NCBI GenBank assembly: GCA_016866385.1
Contig: VGMU01000016.1
Span: 1 to 46,074, forward strand
DNA length: 46,074 bases
Direction: 5' to 3'
Source of the DNA: Bacteroidota bacterium
Lineage (GTDB): Bacteria > Bacteroidota > Bacteroidia > Cytophagales > Cyclobacteriaceae
Within the stretch, counting starts at the first letter, position 1. Every line of letters begins with the position of its first letter. Both the position numbers and the translations under genes were made by a program. This document shows positions 34,464-43,950 of the stretch, one piece after another. The notes beneath the pieces were generated by a model, which was not told where the DNA came from, did no database searches, and worked only from the letters and a program-made list of their open reading frames with translations.

Positions 34464-35855
34464 TCAAAGGATATATTGAGACAAATCCCTATTTTTTACT
34501 AGGGTACTCAATCGTTCTTGGACCATTTCTTGGGTTATCCTAATTTTGGAATTGGGACCGATAAGATCAGGTACTTCAAATAAAAATTCGTTGAGCAAGT
34601 GGCTCATCACCGTATGTAATCTCCTGGCTCCAATGTTTTCGACCTCTTGATTGATGATAAAAGCCAACCTAGCCACTTCATCTATAGCCTGATCGGTAAA
34701 TTCTAGGGAAACTTCTTCCGCTTCAAAAAGGGCTTGGTACTGCTTGATCAAGGCATTTTTAGGTTCCTTGAGGATGCGCTGAAAATCTTCTTGAGAAAGG
34801 GATTGTAATTCTACTCGAATGGGAAATCTTCCTTGCAATTCAGGAATCAAATCGGAAGGTTTGCTCACATGAAATGCCCCTGCCGCAATAAATAAGACGT
34901 GATCGGTATGTATGATTCCGTACTTAGTATTCACCGAAGAACCTTCCACAATGGGAAGCAAATCCCGCTGCACCCCTTCCCTACTCACATCAGGTCCTCC
35001 ACCATTTTTTCCTGATTTGGATGCAATTTTATCGATCTCGTCGATAAAAATGATCCCGTTATTTTCTGCTAGTCTAATGGCCTCTTCTTTAACTTCATCA
35101 AAGTCAATCAATTTGGACATCTCCTCCTCCAAGAGCACTTTGCGGGCTTCAGCGATGGTAAGCTTTCGTTTTTTTGTTTTTTTAGGCATCATGCCCGAAA
35201 GCATGTCTTGAAGACCGGCCATGCTGGCATCGTCCATCATGCCATTGCCCAACATCCCAATACCTACCGGAGCAGTCGCTTTGACCTGGATTTCTATCTT
35301 TCTTTCATCCAACTCCCCATTTCTTAGCTTTTCACGAAACCGCTCTCGGGTACGCTCGTTAAGTTCGGCATCTGAAGAAGGCTCTGCAAGGGAATCTGGA
35401 GAACTACCCTGAGTAAATCCTGGGGTTTTTACCGAGGGAATCAGGATATCCAATATGCTCTCTTCCACGGCCTCTGCAGCCTTGAGTTTTACTTCTTCTT
35501 TTTTGGCGTCGCGCACCAAATGCACACTTTGCTCTACCAAATCTCTTACCATGCTTTCCACATCCCTGCCTACGTAGCCTACTTCGGTAAACTTGGAAGC
35601 CTCCACCTTGGTGAAGGGAGCATTAGCAATCTTTGCCAAACGGCGCGCAATTTCTGTTTTTCCTACCCCAGTACTTCCAATCAATAAAATATTGTTGGGA
35701 ACGATATCCTTCTGAATATCAGAGGTCACATTCATTCTGCGTATGCGGTTGCGCAAAGCAATGGCCACATTCCGCTTTGCATCATGCTGTCCAATGATGT
35801 ATTTGTCCAATTCTTCTACGATCTGTCTTGGGGTGAGGGAGAAATGGGTTGGCAT
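34464..35855 (-). CDS. hslU: ATP-dependent protease ATPase subunit HslU (ClpY)
   Basis: The 463-residue AAA+ protein begins with LTPRQIVEELDKYIIGQHDAK, then has Walker A GSTGVGKTE near 55-63, the pore-loop segment KFTEVGYVGRDVESMV, the extended I domain (about 110-230), Walker B IIFIDEIDKIA and a C-terminus ending DLSQYIL; this exposed tail docks into HslV. HslU unfolds substrates for the HslV peptidase. hslV is not in this window, so it is encoded elsewhere. It follows lon in the same direction after 51 bases, so the two proteases may share a stress-induced transcript. Confidence 0.96.
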   Translation of the reverse strand: MPTHFSLTPRQIVEELDKYIIGQHDAKRNVAIALRNRIRRMNVTSDIQKDIVPNNILLIGSTGVGKTEIARRLAKIANAPFTKVEASKFTEVGYVGRDVESMVRDLVEQSVHLVRDAKKEEVKLKAAEAVEESILDILIPSVKTPGFTQGSSPDSLAEPSSDAELNERTRERFREKLRNGELDERKIEIQVKATAPVGIGMLGNGMMDDASMAGLQDMLSGMMPKKTKKRKLTIAEARKVLLEEEMSKLIDFDEVKEEAIRLAENNGIIFIDEIDKIASKSGKNGGGPDVSREGVQRDLLPIVEGSSVNTKYGIIHTDHVLFIAAGAFHVSKPSDLIPELQGRFPIRVELQSLSQEDFQRILKEPKNALIKQYQALFEAEEVSLEFTDQAIDEVARLAFIINQEVENIGARRLHTVMSHLLNEFLFEVPDLIGPNSKIRITQEMVQERLSTLVKNRDLSQYIL

Positions 35856-35906
35856 GGTGGGAAAATGAGTTGAAACTTGATGGAGGTATTCCGTATTCTT
35901 TGATTT

Positions 35907-38396
35907 TTAAATGGATGATCCCCCAGAATTTTTGGAATCAGCACTAAAGGTAAACTGCAAGGGATGCTTGACCTTGACTTTGGTCAGTGCCAATTCTAGC
36001 ACTTCATCGACATTGGTTACGTAATGAAATTGTATTCCCTTAAGGTAATGGGGGTCTATCTCTTCTATGTCTCGAAGATTCTTTTTGCACAAGATAATTT
36101 CTTTGATCCCTGCTCGCTTGGCTGCCAGTATTTTTTCCTTAATCCCACCCACAGGTAATACCTTACCAATCAAACTTATTTCCCCAGTCATGGCAATTTT
36201 GGGTTTGACCCTTCTCTGGGTATACACAGATGACATGGCGGTAAGCATGGTGATGCCAGCAGAAGGACCATCTTTCGGTACTGCACCTGCAGGGATATGT
36301 AGATGCAAATCGTACTGATCAAACAAGCGATGGTCAATACCCAAGGGCTCTGCCTTGGATTTGAGATAAGAAAGCGCAGTCACCGCAGATTCCTTCATAA
36401 CATCGCCAAGTTGTCCCGATAGGGTAAGTTTTCCTTTACCCCTGCTAAGACTGGACTCAATAAACAAGATCTCCCCTCCCACACTGGTCCAAGCAAGACC
36501 AGTAACCACTCCAGCTACATCAGATTCTTGGTGGATTTCCTTATCAAAAATTTCAGCACCTAAGATTTTTCGAACTGCCTCAGCGCTAATTTTAGATTCA
36601 TAGGGTTCCTCCATCGCAATGGATTTGGCCACATGCCGCACTACCTTACCGATAGCACGTTCTAAATTTCTCACCCCAGATTCACGGGTGTAGGAATCGA
36701 TGAGTTTTTGTAATGCAGCTTTTTCAAAACTTATTTCTCTGGATTTTACTCCGTGTTCTTGACGCTGCTTGGGCACCAAATGGCGCTTGGCAATTTCCAA
36801 TTTTTCCTCTTGGGTATATCCTGTGACTTCGATAATCTCCATTCTATCCCTCAAGGCAGGCTGTATACTGTCCAAGGAATTGGCTGTGGCAATAAACAAA
36901 ACCTTACTCAGGTCATATTCTACCTCAAGGTAGTTGTCGATAAAAGTGCTGTTTTGCTCAGGATCCAAGACCTCTAAAAAAGCAGAGGATGGGTCTCCTC
37001 TGAAATCGGAAGAAAGTTTATCGATCTCATCCAATACAAACACAGGGTTGGAGATCTTCACTTTTTTCATGTTTTGTATCACCTTTCCCGGCATGGCTCC
37101 CACGTAGGTTTTGCGATGCCCGCGGATCTCGGCTTCGTCATGCAGTCCTCCCAAGGACATGCGGATATATTTTCTCCCCAATGCCGCCGCTATGGATTTA
37201 CCCAAGGAAGTTTTTCCTACCCCTGGAGGCCCAAACAAACATAAAATAGGACCCTTGAGGTCATTTTTCAATTTTAAAACAGCCAAATATTCAATGATTC
37301 GGTCTTTAACTTTTTCCAGACCAAAGTGGTCTTCATCCAAGATTTGTCTGGTATGCTTCAGGTCAAAATTGTCTTGAGTAAATTCATTCCAAGGAAGCTC
37401 CACCAAGGTTTCGGCATAGTTAAGCGCGATAGGATATTCGGCTGCCGAGGGATTGATCCTTAAAATTTTATCCAATTCCTTTTCAAAATGCTTTTTTACT
37501 TCAGCGGGCCATGCCTTCTGCATGCCTTTTAGGCGAAGCTCTTCCACTTCTTTTTCCGGACCTTCTTCCCCCAGTTCTGTTTGGAGAACCTTCATTTGCT
37601 GCCTCAAAAAGTAATCTCTTTGCTGTTGATCGATGTCGGTATGTACCTTTTTATGAATTTCAGATTTTAGCTCCAGCATCTGAATATCTTTCATCATCAA
37701 TTCCAGAAGCAGAGTCGCTCGCTCCACCCCATCGTTGATTTCCAACAGGCGCTGCTTGGACTCTACAGGTGCATTGATGTTGGAGGATAAAAAGTGGGTA
37801 AGGAAAGCCGTATTGTCAATATTATCTAGTGCCACTTGGGCCTCTCTTGGAATTTCTGGATTTAGGTGAAGGATTTTGACGGCTGCCTCCTTCAAGGACT
37901 CTTCCAAGGCTTTGATCTTTTTTGAATTTTTTGGAAAATTCTCTTCCAAATATTCCACCTTGGCAATGAAATAGGGATCATCGGTGATCTGCTCGCGGAT
38001 GGCAAAACGCTTTTTCCCTTGAATAATGATGGTGGTATTGCCATCAGGCAACACAATCATTTTAATAATTTTCGCCAAGGTGCCGACCTGATACACATCT
38101 TCCCAAGAAGGATCGTCTTGATTGGAGTGGATCTGTGCGCAGACCCCTATAAACTTATCTCCTTTTTGAGCTTTTTTAACCAAGCGTATAAAACGCTGCC
38201 TTCCTACGGTAATGGGGATTACCACTCCTGGAAATAGAACCGTATTGCGAACAGATAAGATGGGGATTTCTTCTCCAAAAGCTTCTACTCCGCTACTGGT
38301 ATTTTCTTCGTCTGTAAACAAATGAATCAAATCTCCTTCGGAGGCAAACTCGCCGTTCATAAGGTTTTGAAAAAAAGCATGTTCGAATCGACTCAT
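35907..38396 (-). CDS. lon: ATP-dependent protease Lon
   Basis: The 829-residue protein has the N-terminal LAN domain (PILSVRNTVLFPGVVIPITV), coiled-coil linker, AAA+ domain with Walker A GPPGVGKTS near 390-398 and Walker B VFVLDEIDKL, and the C-terminal protease domain with Ser in KDGPSAGITM and Lys in GGIKEKILAAKRAG. It degrades misfolded and regulatory proteins in the cytoplasm. A perfect 7-bp palindrome with a 3-base centre lies 13 bases upstream of the ATG and could be an operator. lon precedes hslU by 51 bases and is separated from rseP by a terminator. Confidence 0.96.
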   Translation of the reverse strand: MSRFEHAFFQNLMNGEFASEGDLIHLFTDEENTSSGVEAFGEEIPILSVRNTVLFPGVVIPITVGRQRFIRLVKKAQKGDKFIGVCAQIHSNQDDPSWEDVYQVGTLAKIIKMIVLPDGNTTIIIQGKKRFAIREQITDDPYFIAKVEYLEENFPKNSKKIKALEESLKEAAVKILHLNPEIPREAQVALDNIDNTAFLTHFLSSNINAPVESKQRLLEINDGVERATLLLELMMKDIQMLELKSEIHKKVHTDIDQQQRDYFLRQQMKVLQTELGEEGPEKEVEELRLKGMQKAWPAEVKKHFEKELDKILRINPSAAEYPIALNYAETLVELPWNEFTQDNFDLKHTRQILDEDHFGLEKVKDRIIEYLAVLKLKNDLKGPILCLFGPPGVGKTSLGKSIAAALGRKYIRMSLGGLHDEAEIRGHRKTYVGAMPGKVIQNMKKVKISNPVFVLDEIDKLSSDFRGDPSSAFLEVLDPEQNSTFIDNYLEVEYDLSKVLFIATANSLDSIQPALRDRMEIIEVTGYTQEEKLEIAKRHLVPKQRQEHGVKSREISFEKAALQKLIDSYTRESGVRNLERAIGKVVRHVAKSIAMEEPYESKISAEAVRKILGAEIFDKEIHQESDVAGVVTGLAWTSVGGEILFIESSLSRGKGKLTLSGQLGDVMKESAVTALSYLKSKAEPLGIDHRLFDQYDLHLHIPAGAVPKDGPSAGITMLTAMSSVYTQRRVKPKIAMTGEISLIGKVLPVGGIKEKILAAKRAGIKEIILCKKNLRDIEEIDPHYLKGIQFHYVTNVDEVLELALTKVKVKHPLQFTFSADSKNSGGSSI

Positions 38397-38408
38397 ATAG
38401 ACAGATTG

Positions 38409-38425
38409 ACAGCACCGCTGTCAGT
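38409..38425 (-). promoter_or_regulatory. Inverted repeat just upstream of lon, possible operator
   Basis: TGACAGC (38409-38415) and GCTGTCA (38419-38425) form a perfect 7-bp inverted repeat around a 3-base centre, 12 bases before the lon ATG. A third CTGTC half-site lies closer to the start at 38401-38405 on the minus strand. The symmetry is seen; repressor or mRNA-structure roles are guesses. Confidence 0.45.
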
Positions 38426-38443
38426 AATTTCGTGAATATAAAG

Positions 38444-38474
38444 GACTACCCAGAAAAAACCCCCAGGTAGTCCT
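38444..38474 (-). terminator. Hairpin terminator between rseP and lon
   Basis: AGGACTACC (38444-38452) and GGTAGTCCT (38466-38474) form a perfect 9-bp stem with a 13-base loop, followed on the minus strand by TTTATATT. It lies about 50 bases after the rseP stop and ends the dxr-rseP transcript. The T tract is imperfect. Confidence 0.7.
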
Positions 38475-38524
38475 AACTGTTCAATAGAGGTGCCAAACTT
38501 ATTTTGGTCAATTTGGCAGGAGAT

Positions 38525-39838
38525 CTAAAATATCAATTTCAAAATATCATTACCTAATGCAAAAACCATCAAGGCCAACAAAATAACCATTCCTACCTTT
38601 TGGGCGTATTCTAAAAATTTATCCGAAGGCGCTCGACCAGAAACCATTTCGTAAAGCAAGAATACCACATGTCCTCCGTCTAGCGCAGGAATAGGCAACA
38701 AGTTCATAAATGCCAAAATCATAGAAATCAAACCCGTGATGCTCCAAAATTTTACCCAATCCCATTGATCTCCATAAATTTTTGCCATCCCAATGGGTCC
38801 ACTTACATTTTTGGCAGATACTTCCCCGGTAAACATTTTTCCTAATGCCTTGGCATTGACAATCACTGCTCCAAAAGCTCGGCTGGTCCCCTTAATCAAG
38901 GATTCCATCAAACCATATTCTTTTTTTACAGGCTGAATCAAAGGCTCAATGGCAATTCCAATTCTTGCTTCTGCAGTCACCGGAACGGCTAAAGTATCGA
39001 TCACCGTACCTTTCTGTCGCACCAGCTGAACGGTTTGGTTGGGCACCTCCTTCAGGGCGGCTTGCATTTCGTCAAAGTAGTTTATTGACTGCCCATTGAT
39101 AGCTACTATTTTATCTCCAGCGGCTATCCCTACGGCCTCAGCACCGCTTCCTGGGTCGACGGCAACTACCTTAAAGGGGAAGCGAATAGCGATAAACTTA
39201 CTAAATGCTTCCTCAGAATTGAAAGAGTTGATAAAACCTCTAGGGATAGAGATTTTGATTGTTTCCCCTTGTCTATCCACTGTATAGTACCCGTTTTCGC
39301 TCAGCAAGGCAGATCCACTACTAAGTTCTGCAATACTTTGGTAAGCTTGTCCATTGATGTCTAAGATCTTATCACCCGTCTTGAATCCAATCGCTTCACC
39401 GTATTCGTAGGCTACGATTCCGTGCTGTAGCACTTGATCCCTAGAAAAATAGGTCTCCCCATTGGAATAGACCAGGGCAACGAAGATGATAATTCCCGTG
39501 ATCACATTGACTAGGATTCCTCCAAGCATGACAATCAAGCGTTGCCAGGCAGGCTTGGATCGGAATTCCCAAGGTTGAGGTTCTGAACTCAAATTAGCCG
39601 TATCCAAAGACTCATCGACCATTCCTGCGATTTTTACAAAGCCTCCCAGGGGAATGGCTCCTATAGAATATTCGGTTTCCCCCCACTGAAATCCAGCAAT
39701 TTTTGGGGGAAAGCCTATTGAAAATTTTTCTACACGCATGCCAAATAGCTTGGCAGTAAGTAAGTGACCCAGCTCGTGAAGTCCCACTAGGATAGACAAT
39801 CCTAGCAACAGCTGACCCACCATGATTAAAGTTTCCAT
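38525..39838 (-). CDS. rseP: RIP metalloprotease RseP (site-2 protease)
   Basis: The 437-residue membrane metalloprotease has the zinc motif HELGH at 21-25 in the first helix, two PDZ-like domains in the middle (VAYEYGEAIGFKTGDKILDI; VVAVDPGSGAEAVGIAAGDK) and the third zinc ligand region LLPIPALDGGH in the C-terminal membrane part. It cleaves transmembrane anti-sigma factors and signal-peptide remnants. Its start codon abuts the dxr stop codon with no bases between, the usual dxr-rseP pairing. No anti-sigma or sigma-factor gene is in the window. Confidence 0.95.
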   Translation of the reverse strand: METLIMVGQLLLGLSILVGLHELGHLLTAKLFGMRVEKFSIGFPPKIAGFQWGETEYSIGAIPLGGFVKIAGMVDESLDTANLSSEPQPWEFRSKPAWQRLIVMLGGILVNVITGIIIFVALVYSNGETYFSRDQVLQHGIVAYEYGEAIGFKTGDKILDINGQAYQSIAELSSGSALLSENGYYTVDRQGETIKISIPRGFINSFNSEEAFSKFIAIRFPFKVVAVDPGSGAEAVGIAAGDKIVAINGQSINYFDEMQAALKEVPNQTVQLVRQKGTVIDTLAVPVTAEARIGIAIEPLIQPVKKEYGLMESLIKGTSRAFGAVIVNAKALGKMFTGEVSAKNVSGPIGMAKIYGDQWDWVKFWSITGLISMILAFMNLLPIPALDGGHVVFLLYEMVSGRAPSDKFLEYAQKVGMVILLALMVFALGNDILKLIF

Positions 39839-41005
39839 TTATCGTTTAGACTTAAGTAAATTTTCTGTTAATGTTCTGGCTTGTTGATGTGTTTGAATAT
39901 AATCCTCCAAAACTGGCTTTGCAATAAATTCGGATCGATTTAAGGTTTCTTCAATAAGATCCGACATCTCCAAAAATCCTAGCTGCCGGTTGAGGAATGC
40001 CGCCACCACCACTTCGTTGGCAGCATTCAAGATGCAAGGAGAATTTCCACCTGCAGCCAAGGCCTGATATGCCAAATGCAGGTTGCGGAATGTAGCTGTA
40101 TCGGGTTGCTCGAAGGTCAGTTGAGGATACTTTGAAAAATCAAAACGCTCGAAAGAGGTTTTCAATCGATCGGGATAGCTCAAGGCAAACTGAATAGGAA
40201 TACGCATGTCTGGTAATCCAAGTTGCGCTTTGAGGGATCCGTCTTCAAATTGAACCAGAGAATGGATGATGCTTTGAGGATGAACTACTACTTCAATCTT
40301 CTGGGGGCTTAATCCAAACAACCATTTCGCTTCAATGACCTCCAAACCCTTATTCATCAAAGAAGCCGAATCTATGGTAATCTTAGCTCCCATGTCCCAG
40401 TTGGGATGTTTCAAGGCTTGTTCCCGTGTGACAGTGGCGAGAAAGGCGCGATCTTTTCCTCGAAATGGTCCTCCAGAAGCGGTAAGGATGATTTTTTCTA
40501 TAGGATTATGAAATTCCCCTACCAAGCACTGGAATATCGCTGAATGCTCTGAGTCAATGGGATAAATATTTACCCCGTGTTGTTTAGCAAGCGCTGTGAT
40601 CAACTCCCCTGCCACCACTAAGGTTTCTTTATTGGCGAGGGCAACTTGCTTGCCTGCTTTTATGGCTTGGACGGTAGGGATCAATCCCGAGTACCCCACC
40701 AAGGCCGTTACCACCACGTCTATACTATCCATTACGACGATTTGGGCAATGGCTTTCTGACCTGCAAAGACCTTGATAGGTCGAGAAGCAAGTGCCTCCT
40801 TGACTTTAGGATATAAATCCTCGTTGCCGATGACCACCGCATTGGGGCACCAGGTCAGGGCTTGATCGATAAGCAGGTCTGCATTATTTTGGGCCGTGAG
40901 TACCTCTACGGTAAATAAATCAGGAAATTGGGCAATCACTTCAAGAGTTTGAGTTCCTATACTTCCTGTACACCCAAGAATGGCTACGCGTTTATTTTGT
41001 GTCAT
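39839..41005 (-). CDS. dxr: 1-deoxy-D-xylulose 5-phosphate reductoisomerase
   Basis: The 388-residue enzyme begins RVAILGCTGSIGTQTLEVIA, an NADPH Rossmann motif, and shows ALANKETLVVAGE, PIDSEHSAIFQCL, LTASGGPFRG, GAKITIDSASLMNKGLEVIEA and LPDMRIPIQFALSYP. It converts DXP to MEP, the committed step of non-mevalonate isoprenoid synthesis in the cytoplasm. It is followed directly by rseP, forming a two-gene operon. The 218 bases upstream (41006-41223) are shared with the divergent Do-like protease and contain both promoters, which I could not place precisely. Confidence 0.96.
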   Translation of the reverse strand: MTQNKRVAILGCTGSIGTQTLEVIAQFPDLFTVEVLTAQNNADLLIDQALTWCPNAVVIGNEDLYPKVKEALASRPIKVFAGQKAIAQIVVMDSIDVVVTALVGYSGLIPTVQAIKAGKQVALANKETLVVAGELITALAKQHGVNIYPIDSEHSAIFQCLVGEFHNPIEKIILTASGGPFRGKDRAFLATVTREQALKHPNWDMGAKITIDSASLMNKGLEVIEAKWLFGLSPQKIEVVVHPQSIIHSLVQFEDGSLKAQLGLPDMRIPIQFALSYPDRLKTSFERFDFSKYPQLTFEQPDTATFRNLHLAYQALAAGGNSPCILNAANEVVVAAFLNRQLGFLEMSDLIEETLNRSEFIAKPVLEDYIQTHQQARTLTENLLKSKR

Positions 41006-41223
41006 GTAGATGATAATCAGCCCACTACTGCATTAATTTGAAGAACTTGACAGTAGTCCCAACTGACAAAATTACCAATTGGCTGCGAATTCTAGGTACA
41101 ACTCGTCAGTTTTTACCTGCTGGGCCAATTTTTGTTTACTTTTTTTTCTAAAATTTTCTTAAAGTAAGAAATAGTTCTGTCCTAAAAGTTTCTATTTACA
41201 AGATAAAAAGCCCTGTAATCGAT

Positions 41224-42657
41224 ATGAAAACTTTTGTAAAATCTTTAGCCCTTCCCTTTGTTGCAGGCATCGCTGGTGCAATTGCTTGGACTAGCTTTTC
41301 TCTTCCTGCGTCCGATCTGGAGGGAATACATCCAAATTTTCAACTCACTCCCCCGCAATTTACCTCCAACTCTCCTGCTGTAGCGGTGACGGGGATACCG
41401 GAGTCATTTACCGCGGCTTCTCAGCTCAGTACAGGTTCGGTCGTGTTTATCAAAAACTTCAGCGGAACGGACTACCGAAGATACAGCATGTTTGATTACT
41501 TTTTTGGAACTACTCCCAGCCAGCAAGTAAGTACGGGCTCTGGAGTGATCTTTTCTAAGGACGGATACATCATCACCAATCACCACGTGATAGACGGTGC
41601 GGAAATCCTAGAGGTGGTGCATCAAAAACGAACCTATTCGGCCAAACTGGTGGGAACAGATAAAAACACGGATATTGCAGTACTCAAGATTGAGGCCAAA
41701 GACCTGCCTGAAATAAAGGTGGGTTCAAGCCGCTCTCTTCAAATCGGAGAATGGGTCTTGGCCGTGGGCAACCCCTTTAATCTCACTTCCACCGTGACCG
41801 CAGGCATCGTATCTGCCAAGGAACGACAAATCAATATTTTAGGTGGGGATTTCCCTTTGGAAAGTTTTATTCAAACCGATGCACCCATCAATCCAGGCAA
41901 TTCTGGAGGAGCTTTGGTCAATGTGCGGGGGGAATTGGTAGGAATTAATACAGCAATTCTTTCTCGAACAGGATCCTATACCGGGTATGGATTTGCCGTT
42001 CCTGTGGATGTAGCAGTCAAGGTGGCCAACGATTTGATTCGACACGGGGAAGTTCAAAAAGCCATTCCTGGTATAGAAGTAGCAGAGATTACCCCAGAAA
42101 TAGCTGAAGAAATGTCACTACAAAGTATGGAAGGAGTTTTGGTAACGCATTTGCTCAGAGGTGGAGCTGCAGAAAAAGCTGGGCTTCAAAAAAACGACGT
42201 GATCACTCAAATTGGCGACTGGAAGATCACAGGAAAAGGAAGTTTTGAAGAAGCACTTTCCTACTATTACCCTGGAGATCAGATAGCTGTAGGATACCAA
42301 CGAGGAAATTCACAGTCCAGCGCCACCTTAACGCTGCAGAATATCGAAGGAGGAACAGGCATTACCAAAAGAGAGTTTTACACTTCCGAAATATTAGGGG
42401 CAAGGTTGGAAGCCATCAATGCGGTAGATCGGGATAGGTTGAAGCTTCCCTATGGGGTAAAAATAACTGGGCTAAGTACGGGCTACCTAAGAGATTTGGG
42501 ATTTAGGGAGGGATTTGTGATCACCCATGTCAACGAGATTCCAGCCAAGGATCCAAAAACCTTGGGGCCTTATCTAGAAAAATTCAGTGGCAGGTTGGTA
42601 TTGGAAGGGGTAGCTCCTAACGGGCAGCCATTTGTACAAAGCTACCAAGTTAGGTAG
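41224..42657 (+). CDS. Do/HtrA-family periplasmic serine endoprotease (second copy)
   Basis: The 477-residue protein has a signal-anchor (FVKSLALPFVAGIAGAIAWT), the protease domain with His121 (ITNHHVIDG), Asp150 (NTDIAVLKIEA) and Ser227 (GNSGGALVN), a PDZ domain (GVLVTHLLRGGAAEKAGLQK) and a C-terminal PDZ-like domain with GFREGFVITHVNEI. Layout and length match the first copy at 31894-33393, but sequence has diverged beyond the core, for example the residues between the anchor and the catalytic domain. It is divergent from dxr-rseP. Two such enzymes suggest different substrates or stress triggers. Confidence 0.93.
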   Translation: MKTFVKSLALPFVAGIAGAIAWTSFSLPASDLEGIHPNFQLTPPQFTSNSPAVAVTGIPESFTAASQLSTGSVVFIKNFSGTDYRRYSMFDYFFGTTPSQQVSTGSGVIFSKDGYIITNHHVIDGAEILEVVHQKRTYSAKLVGTDKNTDIAVLKIEAKDLPEIKVGSSRSLQIGEWVLAVGNPFNLTSTVTAGIVSAKERQINILGGDFPLESFIQTDAPINPGNSGGALVNVRGELVGINTAILSRTGSYTGYGFAVPVDVAVKVANDLIRHGEVQKAIPGIEVAEITPEIAEEMSLQSMEGVLVTHLLRGGAAEKAGLQKNDVITQIGDWKITGKGSFEEALSYYYPGDQIAVGYQRGNSQSSATLTLQNIEGGTGITKREFYTSEILGARLEAINAVDRDRLKLPYGVKITGLSTGYLRDLGFREGFVITHVNEIPAKDPKTLGPYLEKFSGRLVLEGVAPNGQPFVQSYQVR

Positions 42658-42759
42658 TTGTCATAGGTTCGATAGATGAATTTAAAGGGACACATTAAAA
42701 GAAAATTTTGTCTACTTGTGCTGCAGCGTGTACCTTAGTAAAAAACTGTAACATTGGGT

Positions 42760-43923
42760 ATGACTAAATTTTTTCTTTTCCCTCATCGTTCCAAAAAAGC
42801 GCTTTGGCTAGTGTTTTTTGGCACATGGATTTTAGCTTCTTGCGAAGAAAAGCAAGATCATTCCCTCTTCAAAATCCCTATTTCCTTAGAATATGCTAAA
42901 GGTTTTCAATTGTTTCAAGGAGAGGGATTTTGGGAAATTCAAGTAAGTCAAGGATACGCCGAAGCCTCGGAAACTTACCGGTATTTGGTCCTAGAACCGG
43001 GTGTAGTAATGGATTCCTCAGGATTTGATGCGGTGGTACGGCTACCGGTAAACCGTGTTGCATTGACCTCTACCACTCAGGTACCTCACCTAGATTTGTT
43101 GGGACATACCCAAAGCTTGGTCGGATTTCCTAACCCTGATTTGATCTCCTCGCCCAAGACAAGATCTTGGATAGAGTCAGGAAAGGTTGTTGATTTGGGT
43201 TCTGGCCCATCGGCCAATCCAGAGTTGGTGTTGGACCTGCAACCTGATTGGATCATGATCTCCACCATGGGAGAAGACTTGAGGTATTTGGATTTGCTTG
43301 CTCAAGCAGGCATCCCTGCCCTAATCAATGGAGAGTACGTAGAACAAAATCCCTTAGGAAGAGCCGAATGGATCAAATTTACGGGAGTGCTGCTAGGAAA
43401 ATACGAGGAAGCGGCAGCGCAATTTGAACAGATAAAAAACAACTACTTACAAGCAGAAGAGCTGAGTCATAGCATCTCAGAGGATCAAAAACCTCTGGTC
43501 TTAAGCGGTGTTTTGTATCAGGATAGCTGGTATGCTCCAGGAGCTGATAGCTGGGCTGCACAACTCGTCCTCAAGGCCGGAGGAAGGTATGCGTTTGAAA
43601 AGGAAAAAAGTGTAGGAAGCCTACAGCTCAACTACGAAGTGGTACTAGATCAAGCCATGGAAGCAGACTTTTGGATAGGAGCGGCGAATTATACTTCTCT
43701 AGGAAGCATGGGAGATTCCGAACCGCGTTACCGAGCATTTAAAGCCTGGCAACAGGGTCAAGTATATACCTATACCGCAAAAAAAGGGGCTACTGGTGGA
43801 TTGGAGTATTTTGAACTGGGATATGTTCGGCCCGATTTGATTTTAAAAGACCTGATAAAAATCCTTCATCCCCATTTACTCCCAGACTATACTCCTTATT
43901 TTTACCAAGCCTTAGGTAAATAA
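42760..43923 (+). CDS. Fe3+-siderophore/cobalamin-type ABC transporter, substrate-binding lipoprotein
   Basis: From the ATG at 42760 (a TTG two codons earlier is in frame) the product is 387 residues. The lipobox WILASC with Cys near 29 makes it a lipoprotein facing the periplasm. The body has the class III binding protein pattern: VRLPVNRVALTSTTQVPHLD, LVGFPNPDLISS, PNPELVLDLQPDWIMIS-like middle segments and a C-terminal lobe with YTYTAKKGATGGLEYF. It would bind an iron-siderophore, haem or cobalamin and pass it to the permease and ATPase that follow. Upstream 96 bases contain no recognisable cobalamin riboswitch, which leaves the ligand open. Confidence 0.88.
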   Translation: MTKFFLFPHRSKKALWLVFFGTWILASCEEKQDHSLFKIPISLEYAKGFQLFQGEGFWEIQVSQGYAEASETYRYLVLEPGVVMDSSGFDAVVRLPVNRVALTSTTQVPHLDLLGHTQSLVGFPNPDLISSPKTRSWIESGKVVDLGSGPSANPELVLDLQPDWIMISTMGEDLRYLDLLAQAGIPALINGEYVEQNPLGRAEWIKFTGVLLGKYEEAAAQFEQIKNNYLQAEELSHSISEDQKPLVLSGVLYQDSWYAPGADSWAAQLVLKAGGRYAFEKEKSVGSLQLNYEVVLDQAMEADFWIGAANYTSLGSMGDSEPRYRAFKAWQQGQVYTYTAKKGATGGLEYFELGYVRPDLILKDLIKILHPHLLPDYTPYFYQALGK

Positions 43924-43950
43924 TTCACCCAAAGTAGAGATCTTGAATTC

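Noticed and set aside
41046..41110. Several TGACA/GTCAG words between dxr and the second Do-like protease, as possible operator sites matching the lon palindrome.
   Set aside because: They are unevenly spaced and do not form an inverted repeat like the one at lon. Chance is more likely.
42658..42759. Cobalamin riboswitch upstream of the ABC importer.
   Set aside because: Only about 96 bases are available and the conserved B12-box pattern is not visible.
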